From: Gracilimonas tropica DSM 19535 | GTDB lineage: Bacteria > Bacteroidota > Rhodothermia > Balneolales > Balneolaceae | DNA length: 64,000 nucleotides | Direction of reading: 5' to 3' | NCBI RefSeq assembly: GCF_000375425.1 | Contig: NZ_AQXG01000007.1 | Span: 1-64,000, forward strand | In this document: positions 36,408-45,879 of the stretch, piece by piece | How the letters are laid out: each line of letters begins with the position of its first letter | Position numbering within the stretch: the stretch's first letter is position 1 | Notes under the pieces: model-generated | Database searches by the model: none | What the model saw: only the letters and a program-made list of their open reading frames with translations | Told to the model about the DNA's origin: nothing | Translations under genes and position numbers: made by a program

Positions 36408-37031
36408 CTACGTGGAAATCTGCTTGATTAGTGAGATCAAAAACATCATATCTGCAGAGGACTTAACTATCACCCGCAAGCTTTTAATCGCTCTTGACAG
36501 GTTATTTTTCACGCTCTGATAATTGATATCCATGACTTCCGCAATCTCTGCATTCGATAATCCATGGTAATATCTGAGATAGATGGTCTCTTTTTGTTTG
36601 GCATTAAGCCGGTTTAGGACCCGGAGTATTTCTTTTTTCTTGCTTTCATCTTCCCCTTCTTCAATTTCAAGCTGATTTAAGGTGAAGTCTTTCTCAAATA
36701 GATTTTCAACAAAGGTTAAGTTTCTTTTATATCGGTTTCTCTCTTTTTCTAAGCTCCTTAACACAATCCGCCGAACTGAAACCAAAAGATATGCATTCAC
36801 CGAAGTGGCTTTATTTATACGATCTTTCGTTCTCCATAACTCCAGAAACAACTCCTGAATCGAATCTTTGACAAGGTCTTCATCCGGAACAATTTTATAT
36901 GCATAAGCAAATAATTCATCATAGAATCTTCGAAAAAGAAGATCTAATGCCTTTCTTTCACCATTTCTCAGGCGTTCCCATAAATTGTCTACATCTTTAC
37001 CTGATGGGTCTTTTGAGTTACTCAGTGTCAC
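36408..37031 (-). CDS. ECF RNA polymerase sigma factor, Bacteroidota type
   Basis: A 207-residue sigma-70 family ECF factor. Region 2 is at about 25-95 (ALDLLFRRFYDELFAYAYKIV, in one helix pair, then QELFLELWRTKDRI) and region 4 at about 138-188 (LNRLNAKQKETIYLRYYHGLSNAEIAEVM, recognition helix YQSVKNNLSRAIKSL). It should direct transcription of the downstream glycan locus once released by FecR. The usual sigma-fecR adjacency is interrupted by the T9SS cargo and PID-CTERM-like genes. Confidence 0.92.
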   Translation of the reverse strand: MTLSNSKDPSGKDVDNLWERLRNGERKALDLLFRRFYDELFAYAYKIVPDEDLVKDSIQELFLELWRTKDRINKATSVNAYLLVSVRRIVLRSLEKERNRYKRNLTFVENLFEKDFTLNQLEIEEGEDESKKKEILRVLNRLNAKQKETIYLRYYHGLSNAEIAEVMDINYQSVKNNLSRAIKSLRVIVKSSADMMFLISLIKQIST

Positions 37032-37264
37032 TGTTTAAGAATTGATTCCGGAGCTCACCTGTCAAGGTATATAATAAAAAGAAAATTAAATCCGTGAATT
37101 TGCAATAGCTTTTTAAAATGCCATCCCCCCAATATTCCCCACTAACTACATGAATTGTTTTAACAAAGAATAGTTGAAATGACCATTTGGAATTTTTCCT
37201 TTTGAAGAAACGGCGAATCAATCTTAACTGAAACTGCCTGACAACCTTACCTGATTTCCGGCTT

Positions 37265-39502
37265 TCACTCCGCTTGTGGAACCGGCTCTTTTCCTTCACT
37301 CATATGCTGCATCAGATAATCATGGGCGCTGAGTTTGGAGCTTCCTTTTTCTTTTTGAGCACGCTCATAAGTCCCATCCGGCTGCAACAGCCAGCGTTGC
37401 TTATTGTCGTTGAAGTAGATGTTAAGCACAAACTGCAGATATTTTTTCAGCTTTTCGTTTTCGATTGGAGTGATGGCTTCCACGCGCGCATCCAGGTTGC
37501 GGTGCATCCAATCGGCTGAGCCGATGAAGTATTTATGCTCGCCTTTGTGATTGAAATAATAAACGCGGGAATGTTCCAGGTAGCGCCCGATGATGGAATG
37601 AACCCGGATGTTTTCACTCATTCCTTCTACGCCCGGAATCAGACGACATACTCCTCGAACGATCAAATCAATTTTAACACCAACTTTAGACGCCTCATAT
37701 AATTTTTGGATGGTCAGGGGATCTTCCAGACTGTTCATTTTAGCAATGATGCGGGCCGGGCGATCATTCTTGGCTTCATTGATCTCAAATTCAATAAGCT
37801 CATTCATTTGTCTCCGCAGATGTTTGGGAGCTACCAATAACTTCTCAAACGTTTGATCGGGGGCATAGCCGGTAAGCAAATTGAAAATATCTGTTACATC
37901 TGAAGTGATGCCTTCATCGCAGGTGAACAGCGCAAGATCTTCATAAAGCTGTGCCGTATCCGGATGATAATTACCGGTTCCGATATGGCAATACGTTCGT
38001 AATCCATCTTCTTCCTCACGGACCACCATCGTCATTTTGGTGTGAATTTTGAGTCCCGGAATTCCATAAGCCACATGCACGCCATAATTTTCCAGCTTCT
38101 GCGCCCAGTTGATATTACGCTCCTCATCAAATCGTGCTTTGATCTCCACCAACACCGCAACCTGTTTTCCTTCCTCAGCAGCCTGCATCAGTGAATGCAT
38201 AAGCGGCGAATCTTTAGACGTTCGGTACAAAGTCTGTTTGATAGCGAGCACTTTAGGATCCTGAGCCGCTTCTTCCACAAAACGCTGTGTAGAAAGTTCA
38301 AAGCTGTGATACGGATGATGTACCATAAAATCGCCCCGACGGATCACCTCAAAAAAACTGGGAATCTCATCTTCGGGGTTGTGTCTTAATGCCGGATGAA
38401 GCACCGGATTCCATGGCCGTTCTTTCAACCGGTTAAATCCCGCAAGCCTTGCGATCTCCATCACATCTACCAACCCTATAGTCCCCTGCATTTCATAGAC
38501 ATCGTGCCAATCGATATTCAAGTGGCTGATGATGTATTTTTTCAGATGCCTGGGCATTTTTGCATCGATCTCCAACCGTACGATCTCTGCAAACTTTCGC
38601 TCTCTAAGCTCATCTTCGATGGTTTCCAAAAGATCTTCAGCCTCTTCTTCATGCCGGTCTACTGAAGCATTTCGGGTGACCCGGAACATGTGCGCCGACA
38701 ACACTTTCATCCCCGGAAAAAAGACACTCATTTTCTCACGGATGATATCTTCGATCGGAACCAATGTAACCTGATTGCCCTTCCGGTGAACCTGAACGAA
38801 GCGATCACGGTTAGCGGGAATTTTGAGTCGTGCAAACAGCTTCTCCCTGGTTCTTGGATTTTGAAGCTCGATCGCAAAAGATAAACTCTTATTGGAAATG
38901 AATGGAAACGGGTGCGATTCATCCACTGCCAGCGGAGTAATAATTGGATATACTTGCTTTTGAAAGTACCGGTCACAAACCCCTTGCTGATATTCATCAA
39001 GATCCTTGTAGGATTTTATATGGATTCCTTTTTTAGCAAGCTTAGGAAGTAAGTCATCAAAAAAGCAACTCCGGTACGACTCGATCATTTGCTGCACTTC
39101 CTTGCGTACGGCAGAAAGCTGATCGGAGGGCGTCATCCCATCCACCGAAAGTTCCTTTACCCCTGAAAGAGCCTGCCGTTTTAGTCCGCCAACTCTCTTT
39201 TGAAAAAATTCATCTAAATTGGAACAAACGATCGCCAAAAACTTGATGCGCTCCAGCAGTTTGTTGCTCTCACTTTGGGCTTCCGCAAGTACACGTTCAT
39301 TGAATTTCAGCCAGCTCAGCTCATAATTGAAGAAATATTCTTCCCCGAAGATTTTCAAATCACTGAAGCGCAGATCTTTATGCAAACCCTTTCGTTTCAG
39401 GATCTCATTCTTTTTGGGATTGATCATATTCTTGCTAATCTTCGCATCCTCAATGGAAGGATCGAAGGTCATTTCATCTGGCGAAAGAGACGATTTCTTC
39501 AT
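37265..39502 (-). CDS. ppk1: Polyphosphate kinase 1
   Basis: A 745-residue enzyme that reversibly makes inorganic polyphosphate from ATP. Domains in order: N-terminal helical domain (about 58-160, ELSWLKFNERVLAEA, SNLDEFFQKRVGGL), the head domain with PFPFISNKSLSFA, and two phospholipase D-fold catalytic domains. The two catalytic His residues are in LKIHTKMTMVV and RYLEHSRVYYF. The GTGNYHPDTAQLYED and GSADWMHRNLDARVE segments are also diagnostic. The N-terminal 50 residues before FGEEYFFN exceed the family core, so an internal Met (MINPKKNEI) is a possible alternative start. Its promoter region is shared with the divergent ruvB. Confidence 0.95.
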   Translation of the reverse strand: MKKSSLSPDEMTFDPSIEDAKISKNMINPKKNEILKRKGLHKDLRFSDLKIFGEEYFFNYELSWLKFNERVLAEAQSESNKLLERIKFLAIVCSNLDEFFQKRVGGLKRQALSGVKELSVDGMTPSDQLSAVRKEVQQMIESYRSCFFDDLLPKLAKKGIHIKSYKDLDEYQQGVCDRYFQKQVYPIITPLAVDESHPFPFISNKSLSFAIELQNPRTREKLFARLKIPANRDRFVQVHRKGNQVTLVPIEDIIREKMSVFFPGMKVLSAHMFRVTRNASVDRHEEEAEDLLETIEDELRERKFAEIVRLEIDAKMPRHLKKYIISHLNIDWHDVYEMQGTIGLVDVMEIARLAGFNRLKERPWNPVLHPALRHNPEDEIPSFFEVIRRGDFMVHHPYHSFELSTQRFVEEAAQDPKVLAIKQTLYRTSKDSPLMHSLMQAAEEGKQVAVLVEIKARFDEERNINWAQKLENYGVHVAYGIPGLKIHTKMTMVVREEEDGLRTYCHIGTGNYHPDTAQLYEDLALFTCDEGITSDVTDIFNLLTGYAPDQTFEKLLVAPKHLRRQMNELIEFEINEAKNDRPARIIAKMNSLEDPLTIQKLYEASKVGVKIDLIVRGVCRLIPGVEGMSENIRVHSIIGRYLEHSRVYYFNHKGEHKYFIGSADWMHRNLDARVEAITPIENEKLKKYLQFVLNIYFNDNKQRWLLQPDGTYERAQKEKGSSKLSAHDYLMQHMSEGKEPVPQAE

Positions 39503-39592
39503 AGAAAAGCTTACGATTTAGGTACGCATTTAGCCTTTAAACTAACTATAATTCTGTTAACTTAGCGTTAACAAACCTTATTATATCCCAAC

Positions 39593-40606
39593 GTGAATAA
39601 TCCGCTTTTAAATCCCGAAGAGAAAGAAGATGCGTTCGAGCAAACAGTACGCCCCGGCTCGCTTCAGGAGTTTATTGGACAGCAAAAAGCCATCGACAAT
39701 CTCTCCGTTTTCATCAAAGCGGCTAAGCAGCGGGGTGAAGCACTCGATCACGTGATCCTTTCCGGTCCTCCCGGATTGGGAAAAACCACGCTTTCTTACA
39801 TTATTGCGAATGAAATGGGCGTGAAAATTCGCCCCACTACCGGACCGGTTCTCGAAAAGCCCGGCGATTTAGCGGGAATGCTCACCAACCTGGAAGAAGG
39901 CGATGTGCTTTTTATTGATGAGATCCATCGGCTCAACCCGGTGATTGAAGAATATTTGTATTCAGCCATGGAAGATTATAAGCTGGATATCGTGATCGAC
40001 TCAGGGCCCAATGCGAGGAGTATTCAGATCGAGTTGAATCACTTTACACTGGTCGGAGCCACCACCCGAAAGGGCTTGTTGACGGCTCCGCTGAGAGCTC
40101 GTTTTGGCATCGACATGCGGCTGGATTATTATGATGTAGAACTGCTGCAACGCATCGCCCTTCGAACTGCAGATATTATGGGGATGGGAATCACCGATGC
40201 CGGCGCTCATGAGATTGCGAGAAGAAGTCGTGGCACGCCAAGAATCGTGAACAAACTCCTCCGCCGCACCCGCGATTTTGCCCAGGTCGAAAATATGGAC
40301 ACCATCGACGATCAGATCGCCGACAAAGCCCTGAATGCTTTAGACGTAGATCAAAATGGCCTCGATGAAATGGATATTCGCATCCTGAAAGCCATCATCG
40401 AAAATTACAGTGGCGGTCCGGTTGGGTTGAGCACATTAGGCGTTGCCGTGGGCGAAGACAAAGGAACCATCGAGGAAGTGTATGAGCCGTTCCTGATCAA
40501 AGAGGGCTTTATGCAGCGCACGCCCAAAGGACGAATTTGCACGAAAAAAGCCTACCAGTATCTGGGAATTGATTCAGGAAAAATGGAACGGGATTTATTT
40601 AGTTAA
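39593..40606 (+). CDS. ruvB: Holliday junction ATP-dependent DNA helicase RuvB
   Basis: A 337-residue AAA+ motor that drives branch migration with RuvA. Starts at a GTG (GTGAATAATCC). Visible motifs: [13 protein letters not shown] near residue 19, Walker [13 protein letters not shown] near 59, [13 protein letters not shown], Walker [12 protein letters not shown] near 105, sensor 1 [18 protein letters not shown] with arginine finger, and the winged-helix end with [25 protein letters not shown] (split over two strands) and RTPKGRI. The length is normal. No ruvA or ruvC is adjacent. Confidence 0.97.
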   Translation: MNNPLLNPEEKEDAFEQTVRPGSLQEFIGQQKAIDNLSVFIKAAKQRGEALDHVILSGPPGLGKTTLSYIIANEMGVKIRPTTGPVLEKPGDLAGMLTNLEEGDVLFIDEIHRLNPVIEEYLYSAMEDYKLDIVIDSGPNARSIQIELNHFTLVGATTRKGLLTAPLRARFGIDMRLDYYDVELLQRIALRTADIMGMGITDAGAHEIARRSRGTPRIVNKLLRRTRDFAQVENMDTIDDQIADKALNALDVDQNGLDEMDIRILKAIIENYSGGPVGLSTLGVAVGEDKGTIEEVYEPFLIKEGFMQRTPKGRICTKKAYQYLGIDSGKMERDLFS

Positions 40607-40939
40607 AAAGTCTCGTAAAAAGAACCTTCGAGCGTGCGTAGCTCCTCGCAGCGTTCGGCTTACAAGGCAAGAACCCATAACGCTCGAAACCCGAATTTTC
40701 GGGAGTACGCTATGGGGTTATTCCATTTCAACCAGTCCTCTCGTTGAGTAGTTCTGATGCTCAACACCAACCCGAGTCTACGCCTCAAACTGTTACCAAA
40801 TCGAATAAATATCCCGTACAATCTTTCACTCTTTTTCTCCTCAATTCTTATTAAATTTATCGCCATAGCGAGATGGAATGCATCTCGCTTTTATTTTTCC
40901 TAACCGAAAGTACCTTATACATATCAAGATATTATTTAC
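40607..40939. other. Structured leader/intergenic region upstream of metK
   Basis: 333 bp without a credible gene. It contains TTCGAGCGT (40627-40635) complementary to ACGCTCGAA (40680-40688). It also has a small hairpin CCCGAA/TTCGGG (40690-40703) nested between CCCATA and CTATGGGG arms, and a terminator hairpin 51 bp before metK. I could not match it to a named riboswitch class. Confidence 0.5.
40867..40892 (+). terminator. Terminator hairpin in front of metK
   Basis: A perfect 9-bp stem, AGCGAGATG (40867-40875) with CATCTCGCT (40881-40889), loop GAATG, followed by TTTATTTTT. It either ends ruvB transcription (261 nt past its stop) or serves as an attenuator in the metK leader. Confidence 0.8.
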
Positions 40940-42064
40940 ATGAAAAATCTCTTTACCTCTGAATCTGTTTCCGAAGGACATCCGGATAAAGTTGCCGATC
41001 AAATTTCAGATGCTATTTTAGACTCCCTCCTCAAAGAAGATCCCAATTCCCGCGTTGCGGTAGAAACTATGGTGACCACGGGTTTGGCTATTGTTTCCGG
41101 AGAAGTAACCACCGACGGTTACATCGAAGTGCAGGATATTGTCCGCGAAACCATCAAAGATATTGGCTATACCAAAGCCTCGTATCGGTTCGATTCAGAA
41201 AGTTGCGGGGTGCTTTCCACCATTCACAGCCAAAGCGAGGATATAGCCCAAGGGGTTGATCGTGACGGCGCCGGTGATCAGGGAATGATGTTTGGCTATG
41301 CCACCAAAGAGACACCGGAATTCATGCCGATGCCACTTCAGTATTCTCATAATTTACTGAGAGAACTTGCCCGCATCCGAAAGCAAACCAACTTAATGCC
41401 ATATTTAGGCCCGGACAGTAAAAGTCAGGTGACCATAGAATATGACGAAAATAAGCAGCCAAAAAGAATTCATACCATTGTGCTTTCAACCCAGCATGAT
41501 GCCGATGTCGATCAGCCCCAAATTGAATCAGATCTTAAAAAGATTCTGTTTCCACAAATTATCCCCGCAGAATTACTCGATGAGGAAACGATCTACCATG
41601 TGAATCCAACAGGAAAATTTGTTATCGGTGGTCCCCATAGTGATACCGGGCTTACGGGGCGGAAGATCATCGTAGATACATATGGAGGCTTCGGAGCCCA
41701 TGGAGGCGGTGCTTTTTCCGGGAAAGATCCTTCCAAAGTAGATAGAAGTGCGGCGTATGCCTCTCGCCATATTGCTAAAAATATTGTAGCGGCAGATCTG
41801 GCTGATGAGTGCCTGGTACAGCTTGCCTATGCCATTGGAGTTGCCGAACCGGTTTCCATCAACGTGAATACCTATGGAACCGGAAAAATGAATGATACAG
41901 AATTGGCAGATAAGGTCGCCAAAACTTTTGATTGCACGCCAAAAGGAATTATTGAAAGGTTTAATCTTAAGACTCCGATCTACAAGAAAACTGCTGCTTA
42001 CGGCCATTTTGGCCGCGAGGAATTCCCCTGGGAGAAGCTGGATTATGTGAATAAACTGAGCTAA
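40940..42064 (+). CDS. metK: S-adenosylmethionine synthetase
   Basis: A 374-residue enzyme making SAM from methionine and ATP. The three pseudo-repeated domains are present: [21 protein letters not shown] at the start (ATP-binding His14), [12 protein letters not shown] (about 113), the PDSKSQVT segment, and [19 protein letters not shown] with catalytic loop residues. The C-terminus is slightly shorter than E. coli MetK but contains AAYGHFGRE. Normal and intact. It is followed by the methylmalonyl-CoA epimerase gene after 64 bp. Confidence 0.97.
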   Translation: MKNLFTSESVSEGHPDKVADQISDAILDSLLKEDPNSRVAVETMVTTGLAIVSGEVTTDGYIEVQDIVRETIKDIGYTKASYRFDSESCGVLSTIHSQSEDIAQGVDRDGAGDQGMMFGYATKETPEFMPMPLQYSHNLLRELARIRKQTNLMPYLGPDSKSQVTIEYDENKQPKRIHTIVLSTQHDADVDQPQIESDLKKILFPQIIPAELLDEETIYHVNPTGKFVIGGPHSDTGLTGRKIIVDTYGGFGAHGGGAFSGKDPSKVDRSAAYASRHIAKNIVAADLADECLVQLAYAIGVAEPVSINVNTYGTGKMNDTELADKVAKTFDCTPKGIIERFNLKTPIYKKTAAYGHFGREEFPWEKLDYVNKLS

Positions 42065-42128
42065 AGAATATTGAATATTGAACAAGGGAATATTCAATAA
42101 TGAATGGTAATTCTTAATCAAGATAAAG

Positions 42129-42527
42129 ATGCACATTGATCATATCGGAATTGCGGTAAAGGATGCTAAGGAAGCCACAGAAACCTATTCGAAAATCCTG
42201 AATGCAAAGCCTTCCAAAACAGAAGTGGTTGAAAGTGAAAAGGTGGAAACGGTGTTCTTTCAAACCGGGGAATCCAAAGTGGAGTTACTGGCGCCGACCG
42301 CTCCCGATTCGGTGATCGCAAAATATGTAGAGAAAAAGGGCGAAGGACTCCATCACGTAGCTTTTGAAGTGGATGATATTCACGCGGAGTTAGAGCGTCT
42401 TCGAAATGAAGGATTTACTGTATTAAATGATGAACCCAAAGAGGGAGCCGATAACAAACTGGTCGCTTTTGTTCACCCCAAAGACAACCATGGAGTGCTG
42501 GTAGAATTGTGCCAGACTAAAAAGTAA
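42129..42527 (+). CDS. mce: Methylmalonyl-CoA epimerase
   Basis: A 132-residue vicinal-oxygen-chelate protein that interconverts (R)- and (S)-methylmalonyl-CoA in propionate metabolism. The start MHIDHIGIAVKD supplies the first metal-binding His, GEGLHHVAFEVDDI the second in the middle, and HGVLVELCQ the terminal Glu. The paired beta-alpha-beta-beta-beta modules and length fit Mce closely. The mutase genes are not in the window, so the pathway cannot be shown complete. Confidence 0.9.
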   Translation: MHIDHIGIAVKDAKEATETYSKILNAKPSKTEVVESEKVETVFFQTGESKVELLAPTAPDSVIAKYVEKKGEGLHHVAFEVDDIHAELERLRNEGFTVLNDEPKEGADNKLVAFVHPKDNHGVLVELCQTKK

Positions 42528-42578
42528 TTTTCGGTTTTCTGCTCTGCAAACTGTCCTTTATCAATAAATTAGCTCACA

Positions 42579-43367
42579 TTGAAGAAACATTTTCTGTCGT
42601 TCGTTTCAAATTTTAAAGATGAGAATTCCTATCTAAAAGAGTGGCTGGATTATCATATAAAAGTTGGGGTCGACCATTTTTACTTGTTCAATCAAGATGG
42701 ATCTGAGGAGTCCTGGCGTATTCTGGAACCTTATCAGAAGGAAGGAATCGTTACGGTGCATGACTGGACTAAAATAGACTCAAAATATGAGGGCCCTACG
42801 TTCTTTTTTCAGAAAAATAAAAATCACATGGGCTACACGCATGCCGCAACTCATTACCGACAGGAAACAGAATGGCTGCTGAAAATTGACCTCGATGAAT
42901 TTTTGTTCATGGCTGATGAGCAAGAGAGCATCAAAAGCTGGCTGAAACAGCTTGACAAAGATTCCATTCGGGCAATTCGCGTACCAAGAATTGATTTTGG
43001 AAGTAATGGCCATCAGAAAGAACCGGAAGGTGGTGTTCTGGAAAATTACACCCGAAGGGAAGAAAATCCCTCTAACTATAAAGATATGGCCAATTCCGAT
43101 TTTCTGAATGATAATAATCGGTGTTTTTCTTCTCATAAATGGGCATATCGATGGTTTTCGGGAGGGAAGATCTATGAACCTGATCCAAAAAATAGCCTTC
43201 GAATCAATCACTACTACACCAAATCAAAAGAAGAATATTTTGACCGGCAAAATATCAGTCGCGGCCGCAAAGTAAGTGAGGAAGACTTCAGAGCTATAGA
43301 GGAGCGGACTAATAAAGTGGAAGATCGCTCTATATTAAAATATTTACCACTTAATTCGGAAAAATAG
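42579..43367 (+). CDS. Glycosyltransferase, GT92/GT2-like
   Basis: A 262-residue predicted transferase that opens with a TTG. It begins FLSFVSNFKDENSYLKEWLDYHIKVG, the opening of GT92-like (DUF23) proteins, with FYLFNQDGSEESWRIL and the DxD-type motif in LLKIDLDEFLFM (near residue 107). An HYYTKSKEEYF segment lies near the end. It probably adds a sugar in envelope polysaccharide synthesis. It is convergent with the next glycosyltransferase (20-bp gap) and is the first gene of the envelope region. Sugar and acceptor are unknown. Confidence 0.8.
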   Translation: MKKHFLSFVSNFKDENSYLKEWLDYHIKVGVDHFYLFNQDGSEESWRILEPYQKEGIVTVHDWTKIDSKYEGPTFFFQKNKNHMGYTHAATHYRQETEWLLKIDLDEFLFMADEQESIKSWLKQLDKDSIRAIRVPRIDFGSNGHQKEPEGGVLENYTRREENPSNYKDMANSDFLNDNNRCFSSHKWAYRWFSGGKIYEPDPKNSLRINHYYTKSKEEYFDRQNISRGRKVSEEDFRAIEERTNKVEDRSILKYLPLNSEK

Positions 43368-43387
43368 GTTGGGGTAAATTGATAAGC

Positions 43388-44350
43388 TTAAACTTTTTCT
43401 CCAAAAACTACATAAAAGCGAATTTTTAGTGGATCTGCCCCAACTAATTTCATTATAAAAGCAATAAAGTATCGGTGCAATGGGTACATTAATTTTGCTT
43501 TACTTTTTGCTGTCTTCCGTATAAATGAAAGCATTTTTAACCAGCTATATTCCTTAGCATTTAAGATATATCCGGCAGTAATGCTGTGTGCATTTTTCGA
43601 AAATTCTTGAGTAGCCAACACATTGTTAAATCTAATACATGCATCAAAACGCTGATCAAGCATATCTTCATTTCGCTCTTTTATGAGTGAAGAATCATGG
43701 TCAAGAACAACATACACTATGCTACGACTAACATTGATATGCTTGGCATGAATTAAAACCTGGAGATTGAACAATACATCATTCGAATAGTGTATTTCTT
43801 CAAACTCAATGTTATGATCAACAATTAAGCTTTTGGAAATCAGCTTTGCCCAGGGAGCATCTATTTTAGTGAGGATTTTTTTGGTACTAACGGGTTCATT
43901 TTCTTGAATATTAGCCGCTTCTTCAATCAAAAAATTCAAGAAATTTGTTCTGCCAGATTTTTGACCCTTTGCTGTTATTGAACGTGTTTTAAAAACTACG
44001 AAATCGTATTTATTCCTTGTTACCGCATCAAATTCTGTAAAGGCTTCCTGGCTGAAAAAGTCGTCACTATCTGCAAAAATCAGGTATTTCCCGGAGGCAT
44101 GAAAAATCCCTTGATTTCGACCCCAGCCGGCTCCTTTCGGGTCTTTGTCATGGTTATAGAGAATGGTTAATTGCGGCGTTTCAGCCTCTAAAATGAGAAG
44201 CTTTTCTTTTGTGGAGCCGTCACTTGCATCATCAATAACAAGAATTTCAATATCTTTTCTCTTAGGAATCGTAGAGAGAAGTTGGACCAATAGTGCAAAC
44301 CGGTTTCGATGAGGAATAATTATACTATATTTATGGTTATGGGAGCCCAA
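43388..44350 (-). CDS. Family 2 glycosyltransferase
   Basis: A 320-residue GT-A enzyme. Opening YSIIIPHRNRFALLVQLL, then EILVIDDASDGSTKEKL (nucleotide-binding Asp) and the metal motif in YLIFADSDDFFS near residue 96, with GWGRNQGIFHASGKYL between. The C-terminal third is helical with a short hydrophobic tail (RYFIAFIMKLVG), suggesting membrane association. It lies 2 bp after the Wzi-like gene in a minus-strand run with WbsX and an ABC exporter. It probably elongates the exported glycan. Confidence 0.88.
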   Translation of the reverse strand: MGSHNHKYSIIIPHRNRFALLVQLLSTIPKRKDIEILVIDDASDGSTKEKLLILEAETPQLTILYNHDKDPKGAGWGRNQGIFHASGKYLIFADSDDFFSQEAFTEFDAVTRNKYDFVVFKTRSITAKGQKSGRTNFLNFLIEEAANIQENEPVSTKKILTKIDAPWAKLISKSLIVDHNIEFEEIHYSNDVLFNLQVLIHAKHINVSRSIVYVVLDHDSSLIKERNEDMLDQRFDACIRFNNVLATQEFSKNAHSITAGYILNAKEYSWLKMLSFIRKTAKSKAKLMYPLHRYFIAFIMKLVGADPLKIRFYVVFGEKV

Positions 44351-44352
44351 CT

Positions 44353-45879
44353 CTACTTAATATGATATCTTAAAACCAATTGTGGATGTAGATTTATTCG
44401 AACATCATCGGGTACAAATAAATAATTATCTCTTATACCAATTCCCAATCCGGCCTGATATTCCAGCAGGCCGATCTGATTTTTGACATTCAGACCCAAA
44501 TAATGTTCGATATCCTGATAGTTTCCAATGTCATCATATAATCTTAAATAAAAAACATCGTCGTTGAAGCGGGTTCGGTAGTATTCAAAAAGTACCGACA
44601 TCTTATTATGATGATAGCTGATATTCACCGAATGATTGCTGGAACCGGGCCCAATGTAGGCCCCCATCACTTGCCCATTATTGGCATATCCCTGGCGTAC
44701 CTGTCCATGGGTATATAAAGATCCGGAGGGGCGTAGCCTCGCGGTTTCCCAGGTTGCCAGATTAGCATTTTCAAATATAAACTGAATTTTACTTTCACTA
44801 TTCAGGCTAAAATTCTTTACGAATCCCCAAACAAACCCTGCATTTTGTTCGGGCTGAGTGATAAAATCCGGGACATCACTGAAAAAATCACCGCGAATCC
44901 ATTCCAGGTATATTCTGATATCTTCACTTTTTGAGTGCCAATCTACTCCAAATGAAAATACCTGGTCGGCTCGTTCATTTACATTGCCCTGTTCATCCAG
45001 CTGGTCGTCTCTGAAAAAATCAGTGGCAAGTTTTATGTAGTCAAGGTTGCTTTCCCGATCTTTAGTTTGAAGACGCAGACTTCGCTGCAGGCTAATCGAA
45101 AATCCGGGGAAAAAGCTGGGTTCATACCCAAACACAAACCCATTATGGATCTGTGTGTCATCGGAACTATCATTATTGAAGTAATCTGATTCTTTTGTAA
45201 CACCAAATACCCATTGCATTTCCAGATTCCCAATTCGGGTATTCCATGGCAGATCGTTACCAATTCTTACATTCGGAAAACCATTCGCGTTGTTGCTCAT
45301 CATAGGCTGATTAAAGATCGCCGGCCCCCAAATCTGATTCTGAGTGTTAAGGCTAACGCGTACATTCCGGTAGGCATACGCGAGTTCAGACTGCCCAAAA
45401 TAGGCCTCAAAAAGGCTTTCATTACCATAACGCTTTACATAGTCGATGCCGTTGGTAAACCGATCCTGATAGGTAGGGTTGGACCCGTAACTTTCCCTCA
45501 GGTCAAATTCCGTATTTTGCGCAAATACCAGTTGTGGGGCGATGGTAAATTCGAAATTCCCAAAGCGCCCCTGGACACCTGCAACCAACGATTGATTGAT
45601 CCCTTTCCCCTGCCAAAGATAGCCGTCATTGAAACCCGAGGCATAGCCGGTATTAAGGGTTGTATGTGAATAAAGAGGCAATACTTGAACATAATTACCG
45701 GCGGATTTGGGCTTATAGCTTACAACTGATTTGAAAGCAATAGAACTGCTGTCGTGATCAGTCAAAGCCGTTCGTTCAATTACATCATAGTGATTTAACA
45801 AAACCTCCTGTGCCCTAACAATCTCACTTAGAGTCATTAAAGCGACTATCATAAAAAAATACTTCAAACTGTTGTTCAT
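44353..45879 (-). CDS. Capsule assembly Wzi-like outer-membrane protein
   Basis: A 508-residue outer-membrane beta-barrel with signal peptide (FFMIVALMTLSEIVRAQ). Alternating amphipathic strands run throughout and it ends in an aromatic-rich strand (PQLVLRYHIK). The segments LYSHTTLNTGYASGFNDG, NLEMQWVFG and GPGSSNHSVNISYHHNK are typical of the Wzi/CapsuleAssembly family, which helps attach capsule or exopolysaccharide to the cell surface. Its start overlaps the WbsX-like gene by 4 bp, so the two are translationally coupled. Confidence 0.82.
   Translation of the reverse strand: MNNSLKYFFMIVALMTLSEIVRAQEVLLNHYDVIERTALTDHDSSSIAFKSVVSYKPKSAGNYVQVLPLYSHTTLNTGYASGFNDGYLWQGKGINQSLVAGVQGRFGNFEFTIAPQLVFAQNTEFDLRESYGSNPTYQDRFTNGIDYVKRYGNESLFEAYFGQSELAYAYRNVRVSLNTQNQIWGPAIFNQPMMSNNANGFPNVRIGNDLPWNTRIGNLEMQWVFGVTKESDYFNNDSSDDTQIHNGFVFGYEPSFFPGFSISLQRSLRLQTKDRESNLDYIKLATDFFRDDQLDEQGNVNERADQVFSFGVDWHSKSEDIRIYLEWIRGDFFSDVPDFITQPEQNAGFVWGFVKNFSLNSESKIQFIFENANLATWETARLRPSGSLYTHGQVRQGYANNGQVMGAYIGPGSSNHSVNISYHHNKMSVLFEYYRTRFNDDVFYLRLYDDIGNYQDIEHYLGLNVKNQIGLLEYQAGLGIGIRDNYLFVPDDVRINLHPQLVLRYHIK

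Noticed and set aside
37018-37299. Minus-strand frame of 93 codons between the sigma factor and ppk1
   Set aside because: It overlaps the coding ends of both neighbours, has an unusual Lys/Arg/Phe-rich composition and resembles no family. Treated as spurious.
40607-40939. SAM riboswitch before metK
   Set aside because: I could not align the leader to the conserved cores of the known SAM classes. Only the hairpins are reported.
41573-42136. 187-codon minus-strand frame over metK
   Set aside because: It is antisense to an intact metK and has no family resemblance.
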